Shown: positions 27,276 to 36,616, counted from the stretch's first letter. The stretch is DNA of 64,000 nt from Methylibium sp. NZG (GCA_001263235.1 LGRD01000006.1:62001-126000), one strand, 5' to 3'. Notes: a model not told the origin generated them from the sequence alone. Translations and numbers: made by a program.

Positions 27276-28337
27276 TTGAAACCACCGCCTTCGTTCGCCG
27301 AGCAGATTGTCGCGTGGCAGCGCCAACACGGCCGCCACGGCCTGCCCTGGCAACACACGCGCGACCCGTACCGCGTGTGGCTCTCCGAGGTCATGCTGCA
27401 GCAAACGCAGGTGGCCACGGTGCTCGGTTACTACCAGCGCTTTCTGCAGAACTTCCCTGACGTGGCCGCACTCGCCGCCGCGCCGCTGGACGATGTGCTC
27501 GCACTCTGGAGCGGCCTGGGCTACTACAGCCGGGCGCGCAACCTGCACCGCTGCGCGCAGCAGGTGGTGGTCGAGCACGGCGGGCGCTTCCCCGCCGACA
27601 GCGCCGCGCTGGCCACCTTGCCGGGCATCGGCCGGTCCACAGCCGCGGCGATTGCGGCCTTCTGCTTCGGCGAGCGGGTTGCGATCCTCGATGGCAACGT
27701 CAAGCGTGTGCTGACCCGCGTGCTCAGCTTCAGCGGCGATCTGGCCGAGGCCGCCCACGAGCGCGAACTGTGGGCGCTGGCCACCGGCCTGCTGCCGCAC
27801 CAGGGCATCGAGGCCTACACGCAGGGCCTGATGGACCTGGGCGCGACGCTGTGTTCGGCGCGCGCGCCACAGTGCAACGCGTGCCCGGTGCGAGCGCATT
27901 GCGTGGCGGCACAGGCCGGTGAGGCCGAGCGTTACCCGGTCAAGACGCGCAAGCTCAAGCGCGGGCAGCGCGAACACGTCTGGTTGTGGCTGCAGTGGAA
28001 GGACAGACTCTGGTTGCAGCAGCGGCCCGACACCGGCGTGTGGGCCCGCCTGTGGAGCCTGCCCGAGTTCGACTCATCCGCCGCCTTCGAGCAGGCGAGC
28101 GCCGAATGGCCCGGCACGTGCGAGTCGCTGCCGAGCTTCACCCACACGCTCACGCACCTCGACTTGCGGCTGCACCCGCGGCGCTGGACCGTGCCGCCGC
28201 GCGCCGCCGCCACGCGCGTGGATGCGATCGTGCGGCTGTGGCCGAGCGGGCGCTGGTTCAGCCTGACCGAAGCCCTGGCGTGCGGCCTGCCGGCGCCGTT
28301 GCGAAAGCTGCTCGCGGCCACGGCCCCAGCCGGGTGA
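27276..28337 (+). CDS. mutY: A/G-specific adenine glycosylase
   Basis: 353 aa from a TTG at 27276. Removes A opposite 8-oxoG, completing the GO repair system with MutM. Catalytic Glu38 (SEVMLQQTQV) and Asp139 (AILDGNVKRV) are in place; the [4Fe-4S] ligands are Cys193, 200, 203 and 209 (C-x6-C-x2-C-x5-C). The C-terminal NUDIX-like domain that recognises 8-oxoG (WLWLQWKDRLWLQQRP ... SFTHTLTHLDL) is present. No alternative ATG start fits as well. Confidence 0.95.
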   Translation: MKPPPSFAEQIVAWQRQHGRHGLPWQHTRDPYRVWLSEVMLQQTQVATVLGYYQRFLQNFPDVAALAAAPLDDVLALWSGLGYYSRARNLHRCAQQVVVEHGGRFPADSAALATLPGIGRSTAAAIAAFCFGERVAILDGNVKRVLTRVLSFSGDLAEAAHERELWALATGLLPHQGIEAYTQGLMDLGATLCSARAPQCNACPVRAHCVAAQAGEAERYPVKTRKLKRGQREHVWLWLQWKDRLWLQQRPDTGVWARLWSLPEFDSSAAFEQASAEWPGTCESLPSFTHTLTHLDLRLHPRRWTVPPRAAATRVDAIVRLWPSGRWFSLTEALACGLPAPLRKLLAATAPAG

Positions 28338-28348
28338 CGCACACCCGC

Positions 28349-28436
28349 GTGGCGTCACCGTGGCATCACCGCAGCATCACCGCGGCATCGCAGCGGCATC
28401 GCAGCGGCACCACTGCGGCATGACCGCGGCAACCCC
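28349..28436. repeat. Eight tandem 11-bp repeats after mutY
   Basis: Eight consecutive units of exactly 11 nt, consensus GCGGCATCACC: GTGGCGTCACC, GTGGCATCACC, GCAGCATCACC, GCGGCATCGCA (twice), GCGGCACCACT, GCGGCATGACC, GCGGCAACCCC. They fill the gap between the convergent mutY and Lon-N-domain genes. The unit is close to one helical turn, so any bound protein would line up on one face. Confidence 0.85.
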
Positions 28437-28455
28437 GGGGCACGGCGCAAGCGCG

Positions 28456-29085
28456 CTACACCACACCCTTGCTGCGCAGGTATTCGTCGACGAGTTGCAG
28501 GCGCACGGTCGGGTCGCCGAGCTCCATCAGCCGCTGCTTGGCGGTGGTCGAGATCGGCAGGATCTCGCACCAGCGGTTGGCCACCCAGCCGGCGCTGTCG
28601 AAGCGGTAGGGCTGCAAGAAGGGCTGCGCGCCCTGGCCCTTGAGCGTGGCGATCGCATTGGCCAGGCCCTTCACCGTGTCCAGCAGCGCTTCGGCCGGCG
28701 CCACGGCCGCGTCGTCGGGCAGGGCCGTTGCGTCCGCCAGCCACAGGCCATCGTCTTGCCGTCGCCTGGGCCCCAACGAGAAGCGCTGCAAACCGCGGCA
28801 GCGCACCTGCAATATGCCGGCGCGGGTGCTGTCCACGTCGATCAGCTCAGCCACGACGCCGGTGGACTCGAAGTCGGCCGACGCGTCTGCCCTGTCGGCG
28901 TTCGTGGATGCTGGTGCGGGGGCCTGCGCAGGCGATTTCAGCGCGACCACGCCAAACACCTGGCGCTCGCGCAGGCAGGTGGCCACCAGGTCGAGGTAGC
29001 GTGCCTCGAACACCTTGAGGCTCAGCAAGCCGCCGGGGAACAGCACCGTCTGCAGCGGAAAGAGCGGCAGTTCGGGCGTCGCCAT
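28456..29085 (-). CDS. Lon N-terminal substrate-binding domain protein
   Basis: 209 aa, cytoplasmic. The N terminus LPLFPLQTVLFPGGLLSLKVFEARYLDLV is the LON substrate-binding domain signature, without the AAA or protease domains of Lon. Stand-alone proteins of this kind (YcaO-neighbour/LonN type) are widespread and of unknown role; they may recognise misfolded or specific peptides. A low-complexity Ala-rich insert follows at ~52-70. The gene is 83 nt from rapZ and could be co-transcribed with recN-rapZ. Confidence 0.88.
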   Translation of the reverse strand: MATPELPLFPLQTVLFPGGLLSLKVFEARYLDLVATCLRERQVFGVVALKSPAQAPAPASTNADRADASADFESTGVVAELIDVDSTRAGILQVRCRGLQRFSLGPRRRQDDGLWLADATALPDDAAVAPAEALLDTVKGLANAIATLKGQGAQPFLQPYRFDSAGWVANRWCEILPISTTAKQRLMELGDPTVRLQLVDEYLRSKGVV

Positions 29086-29168
29086 GTCAACCCGCTTCTG
29101 AGGCAGTGCAAGGCATGGGGGACGTTCGGCGCAAGGTCATCGGCGTGGCGGCCACCAGGGCGCCCGAC

Positions 29169-30134
29169 TCAATCGCGGGCGTCCAGTTCCCGGTGGCGCT
29201 TCAACGTGGCCACGCGGCCGCCGAAGCGGTAGGCAAGCGTCTCGACGAAGTACACCGACCGGTGCTGCCCACCGGTGCAGCCGATGGCCACGGTGAGGTA
29301 GCTGCGCTGGTCGTCCTCGAAGGCGGGCAGCCAGCGCGACAGGAAGGTGTCGATCATCGCCATCATCTCGGCCACGTCGGGTTGCGACTGCAGGTACTGC
29401 GCCACGCCCTCGTCGCGCCCCGTCAGCGGGCGCAGTTCGCGGATGTAGTGCGGGTTGGGCAGCACGCGCACATCGAACACATAGTCCGCATCGAGCGGCA
29501 CGCCGTGCTTGAACGCGAAGCTCTCGAACACCAGCGTCAGGCGGTTGTAGTCGGCGCGCACCAGGTCGCGCATCCACACCCGAAGCTGCGCCGGGCGCAA
29601 CTGGCTGGTGTCGATCACGGTGGAGATCTCGCGCAGCTCGGCCAGCAACTCGCGCTCGAGCTCGATCGCGTCGATCAGCCCGCGGCGACCGTCGGCGGCC
29701 CGGTCGTCGCGGCGGCGCGCGGGCGCCCCGGCCGGCGGGTCGGCCTCGGTGTCGGAGAGCGGGTGCGGACGGCGCGTCTCAGAGAAGCGCCGCACCAGCG
29801 CGTCGGTGCTTGCGTCGAGGAACAGCACGCGCACCGTCAGGCCCTCGCCGCGCAGCTGCTTGACCAGCGGCAGCAGGTAGGGCAGCGAGCCGGCGCTGCG
29901 CACGTCCACCGCAATCGCCACGCGGCGGTGCGAGCGCTCGTGCTCCAGGCGCAGAAAGTCGCGCAGCAACTCCGGCGGCAGGTTGTCGACGCAGAAGAAG
30001 CCGGCGTCTTCGAGCGCGTGCAGCGCGACCGACTTGCCGGAGCCCGAGATGCCGGTGACGAGCACGACCTCGCGCATCTCCGAGTTGTCGTTGTCGCTCA
30101 GCGGCGTGGCCTGGGTTTCTGTGAAGCCGGTCAT
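29169..30134 (-). CDS. rapZ: RNase adapter protein RapZ
   Basis: 321 aa. N-terminal Walker [11 protein letters not shown] and Walker B-like region; C-terminal domain with [19 protein letters not shown] and [12 protein letters not shown] that binds small RNA and glucosamine 6-phosphate in E. coli. The ATG at 30134 overlaps the recN stop (ATGA); a second ATG at 30077 would start exactly at MREVVLVTG. Residues ~128-151 hold a ~23-residue Pro/Arg/Asp-rich insert absent from the E. coli protein. In betaproteobacteria it may act on other RNA targets than GlmZ. Confidence 0.93.
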   Translation of the reverse strand: MTGFTETQATPLSDNDNSEMREVVLVTGISGSGKSVALHALEDAGFFCVDNLPPELLRDFLRLEHERSHRRVAIAVDVRSAGSLPYLLPLVKQLRGEGLTVRVLFLDASTDALVRRFSETRRPHPLSDTEADPPAGAPARRRDDRAADGRRGLIDAIELERELLAELREISTVIDTSQLRPAQLRVWMRDLVRADYNRLTLVFESFAFKHGVPLDADYVFDVRVLPNPHYIRELRPLTGRDEGVAQYLQSQPDVAEMMAMIDTFLSRWLPAFEDDQRSYLTVAIGCTGGQHRSVYFVETLAYRFGGRVATLKRHRELDARD

Positions 30135-31831
30135 GGGCGCTTCTTTCCTCGTGCGGTGGGCGGTGCCTCGGAGCCGACGGCGAGCATCTCTTGCGCATGC
30201 GCCAGGCTCGTGCCCGACAGCCTCTCGCCACCGAGCATGCGCGCCACCTCGGCCACGCGCGCTTCGCCGCCGACGGCGCCCACATCGCTGCGCGTGGCGC
30301 CGTCGCGCGTGTGCTTGGAGACGACGAAGTGGTGGTCTGCGCAGGCCGCCACTTGCGGCAGGTGCGTCACGGCCAGCACCTGCCGGTCGCGGCCGAGCTG
30401 CTTCATCAGGCGGCCCACCGTCTCGGCCACCGCGCCGCCGACGCCAGCGTCGATCTCATCGAAGATCAGCGTGGCGGCCTCGCCGAGCTGGCTCGTCGTC
30501 ACCGCAATGGCCAGTGCGATGCGCGACAGTTCGCCGCCCGAGGCCACCTTGGCCAGCGGCCGCGGCGTACTGCCCTCGTGCCCGGCGACCAGGAACTCGG
30601 CCGATTCGAGCCCGAACGATTGCGGCGTGTCATGCGGCGTGAGCAACACCTCGAAGCGCCCGCCGCCCATGCCGAGTTGCTGCATCGCCTGCGTGACGAC
30701 GGCGGCCAGCCTGGGCGCGGCGGCGCGGCGCAGCTTGGCCACGCGCTTGGCCTCGGCGTCGAACGCGGCCTGTGCGGCTTGCAACTCGGCTTGCAACGCA
30801 GCCAGGTCGGTCGCGGCATCGAGCGCCTGCAACTCGGCCTTCCAGTCGATCAGCAGCACAGCCAAGTCTTGCGGTGGGCGGCGATAGCGTCGCGCCAGGC
30901 TGAGCCACGCCGACAGGCGTTCGTCCAGCGCCTGCAGCCGGTCGGGCTCGGGCTCGGTGCGGTGCAGGTAACCGCCTAGGGTGTGCGCCGCGTCCTGCAA
31001 CTGCGCCTGTGCGCCTTGCAGCACTTCGATCACTTCGGCGAGCTGCGGGTCGAACGCCGACACGTCCTGCAGTGCGTCGATGGCCCGGCCGGTCAGGCCC
31101 TCGGCGTTTTCGTTGGCATCGGCGTTGGCGTCGCCACCGGCCACCGCGTCCAACGCAGCGCGTGCGGCAGTGATCAGCGACTGCGCATTCGAGAGCTTCT
31201 TGTGCTCGGCCTCCAGCTCGCTCCATTCGTGCTCACCCGGCGCGAGCTTGTTGAGCTCGCCGATCTGCCAGGCCATGCGCTCGCGTTCGCGCGCCAGGTC
31301 GGCCTGCTGGTCGCGTGCGCTGGCGAGCGCCTCGGTCGCTGCCTTCCAGCGCGACCAGGCCCCGGCCAGCGGTGCCGCCTCGACGCCCGCGTACGCATCG
31401 AGCAGCGCGCGCACGGCAGGGGCACGCGTGAGGCTCTGCCAGGCGTGCTGGCCGTGGATGTCCACCAGGTGGTCGGCCGCCTCGCGCAGTTGCGCCAGCG
31501 TGGCCGGGCTGCCGTTGACCCACGCGCGGCTCTTGCCTTGCGCGTCGATCGTGCGGCGCAGCAGCAGCGAATCGCCCGCGTCGAAGCCGGCCTCGTCGAG
31601 CCACGCCTTCAGGCTGGCGGGTGAATCGAACTCGGCGCCGATGTCGGCCCGCGCCGCGCCCTCGCGCACCACGCCGGCCTCGCCGCGGCTGCCCAGCGCC
31701 AACTGCAGTGCGTCCACCAGGATCGACTTGCCTGCGCCCGTCTCGCCCGTCAGCACCGAGAAGCCGGCATCGAACTCCACCTCCAGCGTGGCGACGATGA
31801 CGAAGTCGCGCAGGGACAGGCGGCGCAACAC
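30131..31831 (-). CDS. recN: DNA repair protein RecN
   Basis: 566 aa SMC-like ATPase of double-strand break repair. Walker [17 protein letters not shown], long central coiled coil, signature [16 protein letters not shown] and Walker [14 protein letters not shown] are all present. The GTG at 31831 ([13 protein letters not shown]) is chosen because GGGGAG lies 8 nt upstream and homologues start with MLRRL. No LexA box could be confirmed by eye. Forms an ATGA overlap with rapZ. Confidence 0.95.
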   Translation of the reverse strand: MLRRLSLRDFVIVATLEVEFDAGFSVLTGETGAGKSILVDALQLALGSRGEAGVVREGAARADIGAEFDSPASLKAWLDEAGFDAGDSLLLRRTIDAQGKSRAWVNGSPATLAQLREAADHLVDIHGQHAWQSLTRAPAVRALLDAYAGVEAAPLAGAWSRWKAATEALASARDQQADLARERERMAWQIGELNKLAPGEHEWSELEAEHKKLSNAQSLITAARAALDAVAGGDANADANENAEGLTGRAIDALQDVSAFDPQLAEVIEVLQGAQAQLQDAAHTLGGYLHRTEPEPDRLQALDERLSAWLSLARRYRRPPQDLAVLLIDWKAELQALDAATDLAALQAELQAAQAAFDAEAKRVAKLRRAAAPRLAAVVTQAMQQLGMGGGRFEVLLTPHDTPQSFGLESAEFLVAGHEGSTPRPLAKVASGGELSRIALAIAVTTSQLGEAATLIFDEIDAGVGGAVAETVGRLMKQLGRDRQVLAVTHLPQVAACADHHFVVSKHTRDGATRSDVGAVGGEARVAEVARMLGGERLSGTSLAHAQEMLAVGSEAPPTARGKKRP

Positions 31832-31884
31832 GTCACTCACTCCCCAAACACTTGCGCGACCCGGTGCGGCCGGCGCGATCCACC

Positions 31885-32000
31885 CAAGCGGCAGCCGCGG
31901 ATCCGGCTTTGCCGGGCCGCTGGATGCGCCCCCAAGGGCCACGAAGGGGCCCCTTCGTGGCCCTTGGGAGGGCGCCGAAGGCGCTTCGGGGGTGGGTCAT
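31885..32000. repeat. Interspersed repeat family B, copy 2 (recN-nadK spacer)
   Basis: Reverse-strand copy of the repeat at 15029-15145. On the reverse strand it starts ATGACCCACCCCCGAAGCGC and ends in GCCGGATCCGCGGCTGCCGC. A perfect internal palindrome CGAAGGGGCCCCTTCG is present. The TGA in its first four bases is the stop codon of nadK. Confidence 0.85.
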
Positions 32001-32872
32001 ATCGTTCCGGAATTCCAGTGCAGCTTGCGGCGCAGCGTGGCGTAGTAGCTCCAGCCGCGCGGGTGCAGAAACCGCACCTGGTGCGCCGAGCGCCGCACGC
32101 TGATCCGGTCGCCGTGCAACAGGCTCGCCAGAGACTGCATGTCGAAGCTGACGCTCGCCTCGCGGCCGGCCACGATCTCGATGCTGATCTCGCCGGTGTC
32201 GGGCAGCACGATCGGCCGGTTCGACAAGTCGTGCGGCGCGATCGGCACCATCAGCCACCCCGCGATGCCAGGGTGCAGGATCGGCCCGCCAGCCGACAGC
32301 GCATAGGCAGTGGAGCCGGTGGGCGACGCGACGATCAAACCATCGGAGCGCAAGTTGGCGACGAACTCGGCGCCGATGTCGATCTTCAACTCCACCATGC
32401 TCGACGTGGCGCCGCGGCTCACCACCACGTCGTTCATCGCAAAGCTCTCGAAGATCGAATGCCCATCGCGCCACACGCCGCCTTCGAGCATCGTGCGGTG
32501 TTCTTCTTCGTAGTCGCCAGCGATCATCGGCGCCAGCGTCTGCGCAAACTGGGCCACCGGAACATCGGTCATGAAGCCCAGGCGACCCTGGTTGATGCCC
32601 ACCAGCGGCGTGCCGTGGCGCGCGAGTTGGCGCGCAATGCCGAGCATCGTGCCGTCGCCGCCGACGACGAACGCCAGGTCGCACTCAGCGCCGAGTTGCG
32701 CCGGCGTCAACGCGCCGTAGCCGAGGATGCCGGTGTTCTGCGCGGTCTGCTGTTCGAGCGACACCTCGAGCCCTTGCCGCACCAGGAAATGCGCGATCTC
32801 TTCGAGCACCCCGCGGATGCCTTGGGCCTGGTACTTGCCGACCAGCGCGGCATGGCGGAAGCGTGTCGGCAT
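31997..32872 (-). CDS. nadK: NAD kinase
   Basis: 291 aa. Phosphorylates NAD to NADP. Motifs: [14 protein letters not shown] (GGDG), MNDVVVSRG (NE/D motif) and [21 protein letters not shown]. The start at 32872 fits the family ([15 protein letters not shown]). Divergent from hrcA, with 69 nt between starts, and upstream of recN: the hrcA-nadK-recN cluster is conserved in Burkholderiales. The stop codon comes from repeat family B. Confidence 0.96.
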   Translation of the reverse strand: MPTRFRHAALVGKYQAQGIRGVLEEIAHFLVRQGLEVSLEQQTAQNTGILGYGALTPAQLGAECDLAFVVGGDGTMLGIARQLARHGTPLVGINQGRLGFMTDVPVAQFAQTLAPMIAGDYEEEHRTMLEGGVWRDGHSIFESFAMNDVVVSRGATSSMVELKIDIGAEFVANLRSDGLIVASPTGSTAYALSAGGPILHPGIAGWLMVPIAPHDLSNRPIVLPDTGEISIEIVAGREASVSFDMQSLASLLHGDRISVRRSAHQVRFLHPRGWSYYATLRRKLHWNSGTI

Positions 32873-32941
32873 GCGCGGGATTACACCACAGCACCCCTCG
32901 TGGACGCGGGTAACAAGTGCACCCGGCCTACAATGAAAATC

Positions 32942-33958
32942 ATGCTCGACGACCGCGCCAAGACCCTGCTCAAAGCTCTGGTCGAACGCTACATTGCCGA
33001 CGGCCAACCGGTGGGCTCGCGCACCCTCTCGCGCGCCAGCGGGCTGGAGCTCTCGCCGGCCACCATCCGCAACGTGATGGCCGACCTGGAAGACCTGGGC
33101 CTGATCGCCAGCCCGCACACCAGCGCCGGGCGCATCCCGACCGCGCGCGGCTACCGGCTGTTCGTCGACACCATGCTCACCGCGCAGCCGCTCCACCTGG
33201 GCGGCGTGGCCACGCTGGAGCCGCAATTGCCGCACGATCAGCCGCAGCGCGTGATCGCGAATGCAGCGCAACTGCTGTCCAGCCTGTCGAGCTTCGTCGG
33301 CGTGATCACCGCGCCGCGCAAGGCCAGCGTGTTCCACCACATCGAGTTCATGCGGTTGAGCGAGCGGCGCGTGCTCGTCATCCTCGTCGCGCCCGACGGC
33401 GACGTGCAGAACCGCGTGATCTTCACCACCCAGGACTACACGCAGGCGCAGCTCGTCGAGGCCAGCAACTTCCTGACGGCGCACTACGCCGGCCTCACGC
33501 TCGAAGAAGTGCGCGAGCGGCTCAAGAGCGAGGTCGACGCGCTGCGCGGCGAGATCACCGCGCTGATGCAGGCGGCCGTGCAGGCCGGCAGCGAGGCGAT
33601 GGCCGACAGCCAGGAGCAGGTGGTCGTGGCTGGCGAGCGCAACCTGCTGACGGTGCAGGACTTCTCCAACGACCTCGGTTCGCTGCGCAAGCTGTTCGAG
33701 GTGTTCGAGCAGAAGACGCAACTGATGCGCCTGCTCGACGTGAGCAGCCGCGCCGAAGGCGTGCGCATCTACATCGGCGGCGAAAGCCTGGTCGTGCCGT
33801 TCGAGGAACTGTCGGTGGTGTCGGCGCCTTACGAAGTCGACGGCAAGGTCGTCGGCACGCTCGGCGTCATTGGCCCCACGCGCATGCCTTACGACCGCAT
33901 GATCCAGATCGTCGACATCACGTCGCGGCTGGTGAGCAATGCGTTGAGCAGCAAGTAG
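32942..33958 (+). CDS. hrcA: Heat-inducible transcription repressor HrcA
   Basis: 338 aa. Represses groE/dnaK operons by binding CIRCE. Winged helix at the N terminus ([20 protein letters not shown] ... [17 protein letters not shown] ... [12 protein letters not shown]), then a GAF-like domain with the HrcA-specific [15 protein letters not shown] and ISRL-like C terminus. TACAAT at 32929-32934 looks like a -10 box and overlaps an alternative ATG at 32933, so if that promoter is used the mRNA would begin almost at the ATG at 32942. No CIRCE element is seen here. Confidence 0.94.
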   Translation: MLDDRAKTLLKALVERYIADGQPVGSRTLSRASGLELSPATIRNVMADLEDLGLIASPHTSAGRIPTARGYRLFVDTMLTAQPLHLGGVATLEPQLPHDQPQRVIANAAQLLSSLSSFVGVITAPRKASVFHHIEFMRLSERRVLVILVAPDGDVQNRVIFTTQDYTQAQLVEASNFLTAHYAGLTLEEVRERLKSEVDALRGEITALMQAAVQAGSEAMADSQEQVVVAGERNLLTVQDFSNDLGSLRKLFEVFEQKTQLMRLLDVSSRAEGVRIYIGGESLVVPFEELSVVSAPYEVDGKVVGTLGVIGPTRMPYDRMIQIVDITSRLVSNALSSK

Positions 33959-34001
33959 CGAGGCGCTTGCATCGCGCATGCCCTGCGACAATCTAGAGCG
34001 C

Positions 34002-34078
34002 GGGCCGTTAGCTCAGTTGGTTAGAGCAGAGGACTCATAATCCTTTGGTCGTTGGTTCAAGTCCAACACGGCCTACCA
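34002..34078 (+). tRNA. tRNA with CAT anticodon (tRNA-Met, or tRNA-Ile2)
   Basis: 77 nt. Acceptor GGGCCGT/ACGGCCT (first pair G-U), D arm GCTCAGTTGGTTAGAGC, anticodon arm AGGA-CTCATAA-TCCT with CAT, variable loop TTGGTC, T arm GTTGGTTCAAGTCCAAC, discriminator A and encoded CCA. Not the initiator (no three G-C pairs below the anticodon loop). The variable loop and T arm resemble E. coli tRNA-Ile2, whose C34 is changed to lysidine to read AUA, more than elongator tRNA-Met. Default annotation would be tRNA-Met. Confidence 0.9.
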
Positions 34079-34098
34079 GCGTTCCTCATCTCCGATAG

Positions 34099-34126
34099 CG
34101 GCTTGCGTCATCTGCGAGCCGTTTTT
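34099..34126 (+). terminator. Rho-independent terminator after the CAT tRNA
   Basis: CGGCTTGCG / TGCGAGCCG form a nine-pair stem (two G-U) with loop TCATC, followed by TTTTTCT. It lies 20 nt downstream of the tRNA. Confidence 0.82.
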
Positions 34127-34147
34127 CTGGTCGGTCGGCGTCTTTCT

Positions 34148-34188
34148 GCACAAAGCCGGCACAAAGCCGGCACAAGCCGGCACAGCCG
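34148..34188. repeat. Shrinking tandem repeat GCACAAAGCCG
   Basis: Four head-to-tail units of 11, 11, 10 and 9 nt: GCACAAAGCCG twice, then GCACAAGCCG, then GCACAGCCG, each losing one A. It ends 2 nt before the stop of the D-aminoacylase gene. Confidence 0.8.
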
Positions 34189-34190
34189 CC

Positions 34191-35633
34191 TTAGCTTCTG
34201 ACGCGGCGCAGCACTTGGCCCGCCCGGTCGTCCACCTGGCGCCCGTCTTCCACCGCGATGCGGCCGTTGACCAGCACCCAGCAAATGCCAGCGGGTGCAG
34301 CGATCGGGACATCGAAGGTGGCGCCGTCCAACACCTGCTCGGCGTCGAAAAGCGTCACGTCGGCGGCCGCCCCCACGCGCACTTCGCCGCGCGCGGCCAG
34401 GCCGAAACGCCGTGCTGTCAGGCCGGTCATTTTGTGCACTGCAGCCTCCAGCGCCAGCAGGCGGCGCTGGCGCACGTAATGCCCGAGCACACGCGGGAAG
34501 GTGCCCCACAAACGGGGGTGCGGCACCGGGTCGTGCGGCAAGCCGTCGGAGCCGATCATCACCAGCGGGTGGGCCAGGATGCGGTCGACGTCCTCGTCGC
34601 TCATCGCGAAGTAGATCGCACCGCCGGGCACGAGCTGGCCGGCCAACAGGGTGGGGTCGATGCCGCGCTCGGCAGCCATGGTGAACAGCGAACGGCCCGC
34701 GGCCTCCGGTTCAACCTTCGACCAGGTGATGCGCACGTCGCTCGACGAGGCCACGCGTGCGGGCAGCAGCATGGTCGACGACGCCACGTACGGGTAGCAG
34801 TCCATGCACACCGGCTGGCTGCGTGCCGCCTGCTCGACCAGCGCCAGCGTGCGCACCGACCCGCCATGGTTGGCGCTGCCGATCAGCTTGTGGTGCGACA
34901 GCACCAGCGGCGCGTTCACCGCCCGGCCCACGGCCAGTGCCTCGCGCAGCGCGTCGTCGATGGCATCGCCCTCATCGCGGATGTGCATCGTGATCAGGCC
35001 CGCACCGTCGCGCAGCGGCTCGGCCACGTCGATCAGCTCCTGCGTGGTGGCCGCGCGCGCCTGCGGGTAGTACACGCCAGTGGACAAGCCGATGGCGCCG
35101 GCGTCCAACGCCTCTTGCAGCGCCGCCTGCATGCGCACTGTCTCGTCGGCATTGGCCGCGCGGTCCAGGTCGGCCATCGCATGCTCGCGCAACGTGGAGT
35201 GGCCCACCAGCACCGCGGCATTCACCGCCGGTTGTGCTGCGATCAGGTCGGCCATGTAGGCCGCCATGGTCGGGTGGCGCTGCGGGCCGCCGGTTATGCC
35301 GCTGGCGCTGGCGCTGAGCAGCGACGGCGGCGCGTCGGGGGCCATCGGCGCCAGGCTGAAGCCGCAGTTGCCCGTCACCACGGTGGTCACGCCCTGCAGC
35401 AGCTTCGGGTGGGCGGCAGGGTGTTCCAGCAGCAGCAGGTCGTCGTGCGTGTGGCAGTCGATGAAACCCGGCGCCACGATCAGGCCCTGCGCGTCGATGC
35501 GGCGGTGGGCGGCCTGGCCTTGCAGGTCGCCCACGGCGACCACGGTGCCGCCGAGAATGCCTACGTCAGCCCGGCGGCGCGGCGCTCCGCTGCCGTCGAT
35601 CAGCGTGCCGCCGTGGATCAGGATGTCCAACAT
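34191..35633 (-). CDS. N-acyl-D-amino-acid deacylase (D-aminoacylase)
   Basis: 480 aa metal-dependent amidohydrolase. DILIHGGTLIDGSGAPRRRAD, FIDCHTHDDLLLL (metal His-x-His), GVTTVVTGNCGFS (conserved Cys of D-aminoacylases), LSHHKLIG and IGSDGLPHDPVPHPR are all present, followed by the DVTLFD C-terminal beta domain. Hydrolyses N-acyl-D-amino acids; exact substrate (Glu, Asp or neutral side chains) cannot be told. Starts 2 nt after the stop of the Bug-type binding protein, so the two act together, probably in uptake and use of an acylated D-amino acid. Confidence 0.9.
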   Translation of the reverse strand: MLDILIHGGTLIDGSGAPRRRADVGILGGTVVAVGDLQGQAAHRRIDAQGLIVAPGFIDCHTHDDLLLLEHPAAHPKLLQGVTTVVTGNCGFSLAPMAPDAPPSLLSASASGITGGPQRHPTMAAYMADLIAAQPAVNAAVLVGHSTLREHAMADLDRAANADETVRMQAALQEALDAGAIGLSTGVYYPQARAATTQELIDVAEPLRDGAGLITMHIRDEGDAIDDALREALAVGRAVNAPLVLSHHKLIGSANHGGSVRTLALVEQAARSQPVCMDCYPYVASSTMLLPARVASSSDVRITWSKVEPEAAGRSLFTMAAERGIDPTLLAGQLVPGGAIYFAMSDEDVDRILAHPLVMIGSDGLPHDPVPHPRLWGTFPRVLGHYVRQRRLLALEAAVHKMTGLTARRFGLAARGEVRVGAAADVTLFDAEQVLDGATFDVPIAAPAGICWVLVNGRIAVEDGRQVDDRAGQVLRRVRS

Positions 35634-35635
35634 GT

Positions 35636-36616
35636 TCAGTCGATCTTGGCCCCCGAGCGCCGAATGACCTCGGCCCAGATGGGTTGTTCGCGTTTGGCCT
35701 GCTCGAACAGCCGCTCCGGCGGCCCCGCCAAGGGTTCGAACGAAAGACCGGCCCAACGCTCGGCGTTCGCCGGGCTGGTCATCGCGCGGCCGATCTCGGC
35801 GTTCAGGCGCAGCACGATGTCGCGCGGCGTGCCCGCCGGTGCGGCGATGCCGCCCCAGGCCACGATCTCGTAGTCGGGCAGGCCTGACTCCTTCAGCGTC
35901 GGCAGGTTCGGAAATGCGGGGGAGCGGCGGCTGCCGGACACCGCCAACGCGGTCACGCGGCCTTGCCGGATGTGGGGCCCGATGGACGACAGGTTGTCGA
36001 ACATCAGGTCGACCTGGCCGCCGATCAGGTCTTGAATCGATTGCGGGCTGCCGCGGTATGGCACGTGAACGATGAAGGTCTTCGTCTGGCTCTTGAACAG
36101 CTCGCCGCCCAGGTGGCCGGTGGTGCCGTTGCCGGCCGAGCCCATGCTCAGCTTGCCGGGGCGGCTGCGCGCCAATGCGATGAGCTCGGCCACGCTGCTC
36201 ACGCCCAGGTCTTTGCGCACCACCAGGGCGTTCTGCACGAAGCCCATCAAGGCCACCGGCACCAGCTGCGTGTCGCGTTGGTATGGCAGCGTGGCGTACA
36301 GGGACGGGTTGATCGACAGCGTGCCGACGTTCGCGTAGCCCAGGGTGTAGCCGTCCGGGGCCGCGCGCACCAGCTCCTGGGTGCCGATGTTGCCGCTGGC
36401 GCCGGGTTTGTTGTCGATCACCACGGCCTGGCCGAGCGCCTTGGCCAGCTCGCCGCCCAGCAGCCGGCAGATCACGTCGGGCGAGCCGCCCGCAGCAAAA
36501 GGCACGATCAGGCGGATCGGCCTGTCGGGCCAGGCGGCCCGTGCCGGCAGCGCCGCAGCCATCAGCGGCAGGCCGGCCAGTCTGGTGAGAACTCTGCGTC
36601 GGCCATGCAGTTTCAT
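35636..36616 (-). CDS. Bug-type (TctC) periplasmic solute-binding protein
   Basis: 326 aa. Signal peptide (RRVLTRLAGLPLMAAALPARAA), then WPDRPIRLIVPFAAGGSPDV, the hallmark of the Bug family of the tripartite tricarboxylate transport class; also VIDNKPGASGNIGTQELVRA and VHVPYRGSPQSIQDL. No membrane subunits (TctA/TctB) are nearby, as is common for the many orphan Bug proteins of Burkholderiales. Ligand likely to be the substrate of, or related to, the D-aminoacylase. Divergent from a LysR regulator. Confidence 0.92.
   Translation of the reverse strand: MKLHGRRRVLTRLAGLPLMAAALPARAAWPDRPIRLIVPFAAGGSPDVICRLLGGELAKALGQAVVIDNKPGASGNIGTQELVRAAPDGYTLGYANVGTLSINPSLYATLPYQRDTQLVPVALMGFVQNALVVRKDLGVSSVAELIALARSRPGKLSMGSAGNGTTGHLGGELFKSQTKTFIVHVPYRGSPQSIQDLIGGQVDLMFDNLSSIGPHIRQGRVTALAVSGSRRSPAFPNLPTLKESGLPDYEIVAWGGIAAPAGTPRDIVLRLNAEIGRAMTSPANAERWAGLSFEPLAGPPERLFEQAKREQPIWAEVIRRSGAKID

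Noticed and set aside
28349-28436. CRISPR-like array
   Set aside because: Units of 11 nt with no spacers and no cas genes nearby.
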